DNA of 64,000 nucleotides. It comes from Thelonectria olida. Its lineage: Eukaryota > Ascomycota > Sordariomycetes > Hypocreales > Nectriaceae. The notes below the pieces were generated by a model. It did not search any database, was not told where the DNA came from, and was given only the letters and a program-made list of their open reading frames with translations. Of the stretch, positions 20,761 to 31,284 are shown piece after piece. The DNA is taken from assembly GCA_020736575.1 (NCBI GenBank), contig JAGPYM010000001.1, positions 1,612,001 through 1,676,000 on the forward strand, read 5' to 3'. The position numbers and the translations under genes were made by a program. Position 1 is the first letter of the stretch, and each line of letters starts with the position of its first letter.

Positions 20761-21985
20761 TGTAGAGGAGTGAATGGTACGGACATTGGGACAAGAGCGC
20801 GGAAGCTGCTCTCGGAACCAGCAGACTGTTGGTGTCTCAGGGTGTAGTCGCCCTCTCTCGGGTCTCCAGTCGACGACATGTTTGCGATGATGTGGTATCC
20901 GTGGAATGGAATGACCGGGTATCAAGAATGCGGACGGCACCGCAGCCACGCTAAGAGGAAGAGCACAAAAGATGATGAAACTAGGAAGCAAAGGGGCGAA
21001 AGCGTCAGATGAGGAGCGGGAGGGAGTCAGGGCTTTTGAGTGTCGAGTGGGAGAGTCGGTTGCATTGTTTGGGTAATTTACAATGATGCTGGTAGGCTCT
21101 ATCGGGGGTCGGTGCTGTCTGGCGAGCTGTATTAGTTTATTTTTTGTTTCGTAGTCGTCGTTGCCCAGCAACTAGGCAGCCCATGCAAGCTTTATGCGCT
21201 GGACCACATCTTCCGCGTAACCAAGCTGCCTTGACGCCCAATTCATGGAGATAAACATTGCAAAGATGAAGAAATGAATTGGCAATATTGTCTCTATGTG
21301 TATGTATTCTTCAATTCTGTCGGATTTTTTCTTCCTCAATTTCTCTATCTTGTTCGCGTTGTGTCTTTTTGTTGAGTTTCCTCCTGTCCACCTTGGTGCT
21401 TGATGGGATGTTATTGCCAGGTGACGTACCGAGGAATTACAAGGCGGCGTTTCCAAGTTGCAGGCTCTTCCTGTAAAGGCCCACAGCCAATCAACTGCCA
21501 TTGCGTATTCTAAAGTCCATTTCAACCACCGAAACAAACCCGACAACGCTAAGAAGTTATCATCCCGTCGCACCGGCATCCCGACCCACGGACGGCCCCA
21601 GGCGACGAATGACGAGGCCCCAACGCAGAGGTCACGCCACAAAACATTGCGACTCCAGCGACCACGGCAACAGCACCAAGAAACCCGTTATCCCGCCGAC
21701 ATGGAGCAGCTGCAAACATATGGCCTTTGTCGATTGGGGACAAGTATTGGTCTCGAAACACACTCAACGTAAAAGACAGAAGACAGGTGCCAAATCAAAT
21801 CGCTTAATTTTATACAGAGTTGAGTGCTCCCATCCACCGCAGTGGTGCCGCTTCCATGCAACGACTTCTATCGTCAGCCTCTCAACCAAATCCCAGGGTT
21901 TATGTGTCTAAACTCCCACTCCCAAGGCCTCCTATATCCCCTCTAGATTTTATTTTAAAAACCAGATCCCAAAATCATCAAAACA
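20761..21985. other. Spacer upstream of the giant coiled-coil gene
   Basis: Holds the 5' UTR and promoter of the coiled-coil gene and the 3' UTR of the mitochondrial carrier. The minus-strand frame at 21172-21642 lacks an ATG at its left limit and matches nothing known, so I do not call it. No RNA gene seen. Confidence 0.5.
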
Positions 21986-23377
21986 TTACTTGCTGAAGGC
22001 AGCATCAAAGGCGGGGATCAAAGTCTGGGCGAGCCAGAATGAGAAGACCAGCTTAGGACCAGTCATGAGCAGCTGCAAGAAGGTGGATCAGTGGCACATC
22101 TCAACCAAGTGGGGACGGCATCGGGAGCGGGCAGAAGGAGGGGACGAGGGGTCTACGGGTTGGATCATGGTTTCCACGTACCTTGGGGACCAATCCCTTG
22201 AAGAAGCTGCCGAAGCCCTCGTTCTTGGCCATGTTGCTCAGGATTCGGAAACCACTCTCGGGGTTGTCAAAGTTGCGGTTCTGGATGCGGGTCTTGATGA
22301 CATCGAGGGGAGCAGAGACGACGAGCGAGGCAGAAGCACCGGCAATCGAGGCGACGAAGTTCTGGAACCAAGAAGCCTTGTTGTAGTCCTCGAGGTGGAA
22401 GAGCCATTCCTTGGCAAAGGCAGAACCACCAAACAGCTATCACGGTGTTAGTCTTACAATTCATTCATGCGGGGGAGAGCCAATCGGCACTCACAGCGAA
22501 GGATCCGGGAGCGTTTCGGGCAGCAGTCCATCCCCAGCCTCGGTACAAGCCAAAGCCCTCGTCGGCAACAATCTTGAAGACGCCACGGCCCTTGAAGGCC
22601 TCGGGGTTTGTCTGTCGCTTAATCTTCAGGACATCGAGGGGAAGAAGAACGATCTCGCCAATACCAATCAGACTGTATATACTGTTAGCGATGTGGTCTC
22701 GTAGGGTTCCTAGAAGCCATCTAGGGTGTATTTACCTGCCAGCGGTAGAGTGCATGATAGCCTTGCCAGTCTTCTTGCCAAAGGCGTTCTCGAAGTCCGC
22801 GCCATAGTGCTTGCCCAAGTAATCTCGGGCCACGGGCTGACCACCGTACTTGTAGATTCGCTGGAGAACCTTGTAGCCGGCGGCGTATCCAAGACCGGGG
22901 AACAAGGAGATGAACTTCCTTCCGGCAGAGACAGAAGCCTTATCCTTGAAGATGACCTGGTTCAATTGGCTGGCGTTTGTGATCTAGAGTCATGCAGCGT
23001 CAATGGATTGAGCTCGTTCGGGATCAGACGGTCGAGAAGAGGGGGAGGGCGCCTTACGCGAGTCTGGTTGCTCATCAATCGCTTGGCAATGGTGTCCACC
23101 TTGAATGAGTAGTCAGTAGGCGTGTCGGGGAGGTATCATGAGTCATCGCGGAGGTCGATGGGGGTTTTTCGAGAGATCGTACAGGGTGGAAGATGGCCAG
23201 CTCGGAAATGCCAGCAGAGCCTGTTGAGAGACAGTCAGCAAAAATTGTCGAAAAAAACGGTTGAGGTCTCAGATGTCGCATGGACAATGGAGAAATGGGA
23301 CAAGTGAACGTACCAGAGCCCAGGAGTCGGGCCAGGTTGGACTCCTTCTCTCGACCGGAAGCGACTGGGGGAGACAT
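21986..23377 (-). CDS. GGC1: Mitochondrial GTP/GDP carrier (Ggc1/Yhm1 type)
   Basis: Seven minus-strand exons: 23314-23377, 23183-23220, 23058-23099, 22736-22983, 22495-22672, 22182-22436 and 21986-22072, giving 303 aa (yeast Ggc1 is about 300). The three mitochondrial-carrier signatures are HPVDTIAKR, LPLDVLKIKR and APLDVIKTR. Runs such as FPGLGYAAGYKVLQRIYKYG and YRGWGWTAARNAPGSFALFG are diagnostic for the GTP/GDP branch rather than phosphate or ADP/ATP carriers. It exchanges cytosolic GTP for matrix GDP across the inner membrane and is needed for matrix GTP, mtDNA maintenance and iron balance in yeast. Exon 3 encodes only 14 residues. All six introns are GT-AG and 58-109 nt. Confidence 0.92.
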
Positions 23378-24516
23378 TTTGGGAGCAATTGGGGGAATTG
23401 GAATTGGAGCTTCGGTGGGTGTTGAGAGAGAAGGACGAGGTTGAGGTGATGTCGCAAAGGGAACGAGAGCTTGTCGCGCAACACACTTTCTAACCTGAAA
23501 TTTTCCGCTCGCTGCAAGAAAAAAAATCTCCCACTTTCCCTCCCTTGCTGCTGGTACCGACGTCGGAAGAGTGCGCACTGGCTTACAAGGGGCCCAGGAC
23601 CCAAGCCCCAGGGGATCCATTGAACTTGTCCACTGGACGCTAAATCCCACTCTTCAGCACTTCTCAAGCACTCTGAACTGTTTTTGGACTCGAACCTGGG
23701 CCGACGGAGCTTTCGGCCGGCCAATCCCGCGTCCAGTGTTCCCATCCAAAATGGTCCATTTGGCCAAGCGTCTTTATTTAGTGGGGAGAGAGCGTGGATG
23801 ATAGCCTCATGGCACCAGCTCGAATAGCCTACCCTAGGCTTCACCAGAAGAAATTCGGTCACATATCAATCGTAAGAGCGGTGTTGTTGCAAATTAGAGG
23901 TATGGACAGTTGGAATTCGGCTGCAGTTGGACTAGGACTCTGCTTAGGGTCAGATTCTATCAGTCTGATGAAATTAATCTCTTGATACTGAACCCCACGG
24001 TTCCTCTTCAACTAATATGTGCAGCTCACACGGAGACCAAGTTACCCAATTCCTCTGCATATTAACGAAGAACCTACTTACTCCACAGGCAACCACATAA
24101 ACTACTAACCTACGCAAACAAGGTTACGTCAAGAGAACATCAACTTGACACGAGGCGCATTACCCCCACGCAAACAACTCTCCTGGACGGTCTCACATCT
24201 GAACCCTGTAGACTAAACTGACGTCCAGCAATAGCAGACAAGTGAAGACACGATACGACGACCACAAGGCAACTTAGTTCGATATCCTATACAGAAAAAT
24301 GGAATACACCGTCCATTGGTCCCACCCTTAACGCCGGAATGGTGAGAAACGAGACACAACGCAGATAATGTCATAATGATGCCCAAGCATGGTCTGTCCC
24401 AGACCACTCAATGCACAATCAGAAAACCAGTAACACCCCGTTCCAAACTTTCGAATTTTATTCCATTCATCTTTGCCCCTCCCATGCGGCCTTGCCCCCA
24501 AGAGGTAACATACCCC
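23378..24516. other. Spacer between GGC1 and RPC82
   Basis: The GGC1 promoter and 5' UTR on the left and the RPC82 3' region on the right. No supportable ORF, tRNA or repeat. Confidence 0.5.
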
Positions 24517-26632
24517 CTAGTAGTCCCTCAGGACACCGACAAGCTCATCAAGCCGCATGACTTCGCCAAGGAGTTTGTCCTGTACTTTCAGGTGCGCATT
24601 ATACTTGTTATAGTGTTCCGTTGTCATGACCTCCTCCTCCTTGCCTTGGACATCCTTTCTTTCCACAAACGTCAAAATGTTCCGTTCCTTGTGACGTTCC
24701 ACCTGAAGTGTCTGCAAGCATCTGAGCATGGCCTTGTACACATCGTCCAACACTTGCGACTCTGTGCGCTCCCTATCAAAGTACCAAAAGAACAAAGTTC
24801 GGTTTGCTAACCGATTGTTATCCTTGGGGACTTCCTGGACATCCACTAAGCCGGCCATTTGCATCGCAAGCATCTTGCCCTGCACGTCACCCTTCTTCAT
24901 TAGTGCAGCAGATGGAAGCATCTTCTCGTCGAGCTTGCCCTTCTCGCGCAAGATTCGCGTCAGGCGAAGCCCATGTCGACCGTGAGACTGCTCAATCATC
25001 GCGTCAAGTTCTGTTTCCCGTAGTCGCTCCATGAGTTGCGAAAAATCGATGGTCCATTGACCACGCCCATGAGTACCACAGTGGCGGATAAAACGGTGTT
25101 GACTCTCCGAGAGAAGCAATAGGTGTTGTCGCATCTGATTGACACGACTTTCTTTAGGAGCCGTGGCACCGTCAAACGTGACTCTGGTTTGTCGGTCTCC
25201 ATTAGTTGCCGGCAGCTTTTGATCATCGTCGGCATCAGAATCATCGTCGTCCTCATCAACATCAAAGTTCACTGTCATGGGCCGGCGCCCCGGAGGTGCA
25301 GCGTCAGAATCATCGGAATCATAACCATCATCGGGAGGCGATTCTCGGATCTTCTCGGCGCTCTCAAGGTCAATCTTCTCCTTTGAAGCCTTGCCAATGC
25401 CGGACTGGACGTTTAGGGTGTCATCGAGATGTTCAAGAATGTCTACAGTCGTGACCGAAGTCTGCCGAACAGGCATCTCGTCATCGATCACAGAATCCGG
25501 ACGACATCTCGAGAAATCGGACGTTACGAGGTCGAGAATGGCGCGATAGACTTCTCCGGTAACCTCCCCCAGCATGTCGGCTGCGAAACTGACTAATCGC
25601 TCGTTGCGCAACTCAACTAAGCACCTTTCGTGGTTGAGCCTTACGATGACATTGGGCTGGCTACATGTTAGCTTAGGGCTTGTTTAAGCGAATATGTTGC
25701 TTACGTTCAGGTGTGGCGCATCTTCATCATATGTATGTCCATTTTGAGCCCGTCCGTTTTCTAGTTTCCGTCTCTTCGAGCTGAACGAACCGGCATTGGC
25801 GAGTTGACGCTTCAGTGTCTTGCCTTGATCTCGAAAAGCGCGATATCGCTCATAGATCTGACGCTGAGCTTCTCCCTTGTTCTTCGTGGCCTTTTCGGCA
25901 GGGCCCGTTTGCAACACATCATCACAGATTTCTCGGTAGACGTCAGTCGGGTTCCGGAAACTTTCTGGTCGGATGGTCTCAATAATTTCGGCTCGGAGGA
26001 GACGGCCTAGTACGGAGTTGAGATGATTTTCGGATTCGATTAATCCGTCGTGCGGGTCGTGATCGCCATTCGTATGCCCGTTGATCTTGGGTGCCCTAGA
26101 CCCAAAGGCCTGTGAGAGATCTCCAATTCTGGCATGGCCCAGGAGCATGAGAGTCTGAATCAGCTCTCTTTCTGCAGTCCCATATTGTCTTTCGATTATT
26201 TCTAGAATTTTGCCCGATCGCACAAGATTGTAGCAAGCGTCGGGGTTGGCTTCGTAGTTGGTCAACCTCTTATCGGGGCCGCTGTGGTGGTAGAGCAAAT
26301 TTTGCTGGATCAAAACGGCGAGGCCATTTCGCAAGTGTCGCGAGTTGAGTGTGGTGTGCTGCACGAGTTGCGCGATCGTCGAGCGGCCCTTGGTGAGCAA
26401 CGCAATCAAAATTCGCTGGTCGGCGATGATCAAGTCAGCCCCGCGATTCCAGGCAGGAGGTCAAAACCCATGTTTAGGACAGGGAATCGGAAGATACATA
26501 CCGATGGCAGTTCGCCATAGAGGTCGTTGACTAGGAGAGCACAAAGCTCAGCGGCGTGTTTTGTCTGCAAAAAGGATGCTGTCAGCGACGGCGGTGCGCC
26601 TCATGATCAGAACCTTGACTCACAACAAGCAT
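24517..26632 (-). CDS. RPC82: RNA polymerase III subunit Rpc82 (RPC3/C82)
   Basis: Minus-strand exons 26624-26632, 26502-26564, 25705-26415 and 24517-25656, 640 aa. Exon 1 encodes only MLV; it is followed by TKHAAELCALLVNDLYGELP and RILIALLTKGRSTIAQLVQH, the first winged-helix of the C82 family. Further winged-helix segments follow (e.g. FSQLMERLRETELDAMIEQS, LPSAALMKKGDVQGKMLAM). An acidic insertion lies in the middle (DSDDSDAAPP, DVDEDDDDSDADDD). The C-terminus is helical (RLDELVGVLRDY). C82 forms a Pol III-specific trimer with C34 and C31 that opens promoters of tRNA and 5S genes. Introns are 59, 86 and 48 nt. The RPC82 start faces QCR2 across about 850 bp. Confidence 0.9.
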
Positions 26633-27481
26633 TGCTTTGCTCCTAGAGATCCTCTCACTATCTCTAGAGCTACCGCAATTGCTACCAAGAAGTCATTGAC
26701 TTTCGTAAGAGTAGCAAAATCCACGATCGCGGTCTGTGGTGGTCAAGGTGCAGGGCCGGGTCGGGAGAGCGTTGGTGGAAAGTGAAGTGATTGGAAAGGA
26801 CAGCGCGTTGACGTTGATGCGAGAGTCACGGCGCAAATCAACAATTTTTCTTGGTGTAAGTGACGAAGCTGGTAGGTGGGGTGAGATTTTTCCTGTGTTC
26901 CGTTTGCGACACTAAAAAAACGCACATGCTTCTCCAGACCGGTTAGAAAGCTAAGCCAGATCAAGCTTTGCAGTTCGAGATTCGGACGCAATGGCCAATT
27001 AACGCTTCACCTGGGTAAATGCTCAATGCGAATCAAGGTGACCAATACTATCATTGGATGCCAGGCCTATAATAAGAAAAGCTTAAAGCAACGCTCTTGG
27101 TCCAGATATACAAAAGTGTAGACAATACTATTGTTTTGTGTCATTTCATCTCAACAAAGAAGCCATTATTCGCAAGTTTCGATAGGTGCCGGTGGATGGA
27201 TTAGGTAGGTGCAGTGGTGGGTGAGATTCTCACCGGATGGTGGGAATTCACTCCATTCATGCCTGAGCGACCCAGCGCCAGGCCAATCTTTGACTCCTCC
27301 CGGCCAATGCCCGGGACGGAAATCTGGCTGACCGGAGAAAATCACGTGATACGTCCAATCGTTGCCGTTCCCTGTCGCCGAAAATTAGACGGGAGCTTTT
27401 CGACGAGGCACTTCTTTTGGATCAATTGCTTCATCCCGACGGCCGAAGGATTGCCAATTGCCTACGACAATACCCTCGACA
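26633..27481. promoter_or_regulatory. Bidirectional promoter region of RPC82 and QCR2
   Basis: A divergent 849-bp gap. Near QCR2 it carries CACGTG at 27343-27348 and a CCAAT box at 27355-27359, seven bases later. An inverted CCAAT (ATTGG) lies near 26790 on the RPC82 side. Functional use is inferred from position only. Confidence 0.45.
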
Positions 27482-29014
27482 ATGATCTCGAGATCGTCCA
27501 TCGCGCGAACTGCGCAGCAGGCTGCCCGTCAGTCCTGCCGCGTCCAACGGCGAACCTTTGCCGCCGCTGCATCGACTGGATCGTACGAGACCTCGGATGT
27601 GACTGGTGTCAAGGTCGCCTCGCGGGATGCCCACGGACCGACCACGAAGCTTGCGATTGTTGCCAAGGCCGGTACTCGATACCAGCCTCTGCCTGGCTTG
27701 ACTGTCGGCCTGGAGGAGTTCGCTTTCAAGGTGAGGGAGCCCGGGATATCTGGCTTCGGCACTTGAGCTAATTTGCCGGGCCTTGTGTAGAACACTCAAC
27801 GACGATCTGCCCTTCGCATTACTCGCGAGTCTGAGCTACTTGGCGGCCAATTGGCTTCCTCACACACCAGGGAGGCCGTTGTGATCGAGGCCAGCTTCCT
27901 CCGTGAGGATCTGCCTTATTTCACCGAGTTGCTCGCTGAGGTTGCTTCTGAGACTAAGTACACCAGTGAGTGAAGCCGACTGAGTACAATCAACTTCTGC
28001 ATCAGCATTAACGTCATTGCTAGCCCACGAGCTCCATGAGGAGGTCGAGCGAGTCTTGCACCTCAAGCAGGCCGCTCTCAACGCCGACGTTTCCGCTATT
28101 GCCCTCGATAACGCCCACGCCGTCGCCTTCCACACCGGTCTCGGTTCCTCCCTGTACCCTGCCACCTCCACCCCCTACCATAAGTACTTGAACGAGGAGT
28201 ACATTGCTAGCTACGCCGACGTCGTTTACTCCAAGCCCAATATTGCTGTTGTCGCTGATGGTGCCGCCCCCGATGCTCTCTCCAAGTGGGTTGGTCAGTT
28301 CTTCAAGGGAATCCCCGCTGCTCCCCGAAGCGGCCAGACCTTGAAGACTGAGGCAACCAAGTACTACGGTGGTGAGCAGCGAACGAGCCACACATCTGGC
28401 AACTCGATTGTCATCGCTTTCCCCGGTTCCAGTTACGACTCTGCCAAGGCTGAAATTGCCGTCCTCGCCTCCCTACTCGGCGGTCAGTCCAGCATCAAGT
28501 GGTCTGCTGGCTTTAGTCTCCTCTCTAAGGCTACCGCTGGCACTGGCGTGTCTATCTCCACCTCCAACCTTACCTACTCCGATGCTGGTCTCCTCGCTGT
28601 CCAGGTCTCCGGTTCCGCCGCCTCCGTCCGCAAGGGCGCCGAGGAGACTGTCAAGGCTCTCAAGAGCATTGCCGAAGGTACCGTCGCCAAGGAGGACGTA
28701 ACCAAGGCCATTGCCAACGCCAAGTTTGCTGCTCTTGATGCCACCCAGACTTCGCAATCGAGTCTTCTCCTGGCTGGCTCTGGCCTCGTCAACAGCGGCA
28801 AGGTCTACGAGACTGCCAGCCTGGCCCAGGCCCTTGATGGCGTTACCGCTGAGAAGCTCAAGACCGTGAGACACCCTGTTACCCCACTGCTTGAATACAA
28901 TACTGACATGGTTTCTAGGCCGCCCAGGCTCTTCTTGATGGCAAGGCCACTGTTTCTACCGTCGGCGACCTCTTCGTGTTGCCTTATGCTGAGGAGCTTG
29001 GTCTTCGGGTATAG
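27482..29014 (+). CDS. QCR2: Ubiquinol-cytochrome c reductase core protein 2 (Qcr2)
   Basis: Exons 27482-27730, 27791-27965, 28024-28865 and 28919-29014, 453 aa. The start MISRSSIARTAQQAARQSCR is a typical mitochondrial presequence. The body is an M16-like fold: GLEEFAFKNTQRRSALRITR, LASSHTREAVVIEASFLRED, and the glycine-rich hinge LLGGQSSIKWSAGFSLLSKA. The Zn-binding HxxEH of active processing peptidases is absent, as expected for core 2. The C-terminus is DLFVLPYAEELGLRV. It is a scaffold subunit of respiratory complex III on the matrix side of the inner membrane. An in-frame ATG at 27458 is possible, but the second ATG has the better context. The intron frames are phase-consistent. Confidence 0.93.
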
Positions 29015-31284
29015 AGGGTCTAAGAGGCGAAAAAGCTTGTACCAACAGTCAGAGTCTTCTAGACGAGGTGGAGGGGACGTCCTCTTTGTGAATATTTGTA
29101 GTAGAAATCCTTTGGTCTATTTTATGTGTCCCTTGTCTCCTAATGAAAGACGCCAATGTTGTGTATTTTTCTGGCTTGTGGTACGGCCTGTCGATGTGTA
29201 TACAAACATAGGGGGTGCACATGGTAGTGACAAAACTCGGAACAGACAAGGGTTGGATTAATTTGGGCAGCCTGAGCCTGGCAATCTCCCGGCAGCCAGG
29301 TATTCGTATTTGCTTGTGTTTGCATGCACAATGCAGGTGGGAGGTAGACTACTGTTCGCAGTCGACTCATGCCTCGCTTGTCGTCACCAGAGGCCGTGTC
29401 AGTGGGAACAGAGTCGCTTCCATATCAAATCCCGACTTATACGAAGTCCGGCCGCACATGAAATTTGCGATCTTTACAAATTTTTTTTTTTTTGTCTTGT
29501 ATTTGGAGTGCAGTCTCGTATTTGTGAATAGATACGCGGTGTGACACCAATGCCCAAGCTCTACGAAAGATGCACCCTCTGACCCTAGTTCCGACCACGT
29601 TGTTCCAAGACTTTTGTTCAGGGTTCACTTTGTTCGATTTGGTTTCCTTTTGCTTTGGAAGGTCTGGGGTTTCTTATTACAAGGACCTAGACGAGTTGGT
29701 ACGTGCCGCGGAGGTCGGTGGTTGCTGGGCTGAGACACACGTGCACAGTGCACAAATAATTACTGCGCACGTGATAGAAGTTCTGGCTCAGGGGAGCATC
29801 GTTTGTCTGCGCGCGGAACTGCCGACGGGCTGGATGACTGGCGCCCCAACGCCCGCCTCATAAACTCTCGGGCCGGTCCTGGCAGCAGCGGTGCACACTG
29901 TGCAACACAGTACAGTACGGGCTACGTCGCAGATGCGCTCGCTCGGGCTGTGCGGTGTACCCACTCCTTCTCACAGTTCGACGGGGTGAATGAGGCTCAC
30001 TGAGAGGGCCAGAGAGAGCGGTGGATGGGTGCCGGGGTGAGGTGGACTGGTGACAGTGAAGGTACACCCATAGGTTATCCATGACCCCACAAACCCCCCA
30101 AATGGCTGATTCTATTGAAGACAAGACGTACAGAAAGTCACTTCAAACCAAACGGCACTCAGCAAAGCGCCAACCACAGCCAGCTTATGTTTCTTCTGGC
30201 CCCTTTACAAATTCCCGTAAGGTACGAACCACATACCACCGACCGCGGGCGTTTGCAAGAGCGGGTACAGGGCGCCAGAAGCAGGCGCGGAAGTAAAAGG
30301 GAAGCCACAGTGAACCTTAACCTGCCCAGAGAGGTGGAGAGCAACAAAAGTCTCCATCACCACGACTGCTTAAGTATTTCACCTTCTCCTCCTCCCGCAC
30401 AACCAACCCTCAACGACGCTTTTCCAGCCTCTGCCTCTCCCTCCTCCGCGACTCGACGCAAGCTCTGCCGCCCCATGCTCCTATTGCCCATTGCGAGGCA
30501 ATCGTAAAGGCGCCGAGCTTGACGACCTTCCCGAGACTATCCTCTGTCCCTCCTGAGAAGAGGTAAATCGCACCCCCCCCGTCCGTCCTCGCCTATCCTC
30601 CCTCGCCCCGTTCCCTCGCCAGTCGCAACGGGGGACTCTTTGACCCGCCCCATCTTTTGGGCCCTCTGTCTTGCGTCTGCGACTGCGAGGTGCTCGCCCC
30701 TGAGCCTAATCCAAAATTCCCAAAACTTCACCTCGTTCGCTGGTGAATGCGTTGTTGCATGTCGATGCAGGCACTGACATCTCTGCACAGTCTAGATCCA
30801 TCTGGTATCGAAGCCTCTTGTCTTCCTATCATAGCCTGATCGCTCTTTGGTCGGCTTCCGATACCGTTGTCCTTTGTCACACGAGCAACGCCGGCCGCTC
30901 CCTCACGCAAGGTAAGTCCGACTTGCTCGTCTTCCAATCTCGCAGCTCCTCTTTGCCTCTTCGTCTTTCCTTCCCCTTCAACTGCTATCCACGACTATTT
31001 TGTCTCCGCCAAGCATCACATCATGTGCCTTGCATCAGACGTGGCTTCTGTTCAACCTTGCCAACTGCAACCCCCGCAAACACAATCACCAAAAGCTGCT
31101 TGTCAAAACTAACAAATCCTCTTCAAATTCTATAGTGCGCTGCGTTTGCGGATCACACGAGACATCATCTCTCTCCTGGTACTGGCACAAAGGGCCTTCT
31201 AGTGGCTACCTGCATGGTGGACGAGGTGAAGACGGACGACTTTTGACACTCATTTCGACAATCCGTGTACCTACTGTTCTCAAG
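29015..31284. other. Spacer upstream of the Pbp1 gene, probably with 5' UTR introns
   Basis: QCR2 3' UTR on the left. Two CACGTG boxes lie at 29738 and 29768. The right half is pyrimidine-rich (30370-30700). It holds a good donor (GTAAGT at about 30911) and a possible acceptor (TATAG at about 31135), compatible with a 5' UTR intron or undetected first exons of the Pbp1 gene. I could not find an Lsm-like domain here in any frame. Confidence 0.45.

Noticed and set aside
20761..21171. N-terminal extension of the giant coiled-coil protein
   Set aside because: The frame is open, but the residues are UTR-like and the ATG at 20760 begins a much better conserved-looking N-terminus.
21172..21642. 156-aa minus-strand ORF between the coiled-coil and GGC1 genes
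   Set aside because: No ATG at its left limit, no domain, and it lies where UTRs are expected.
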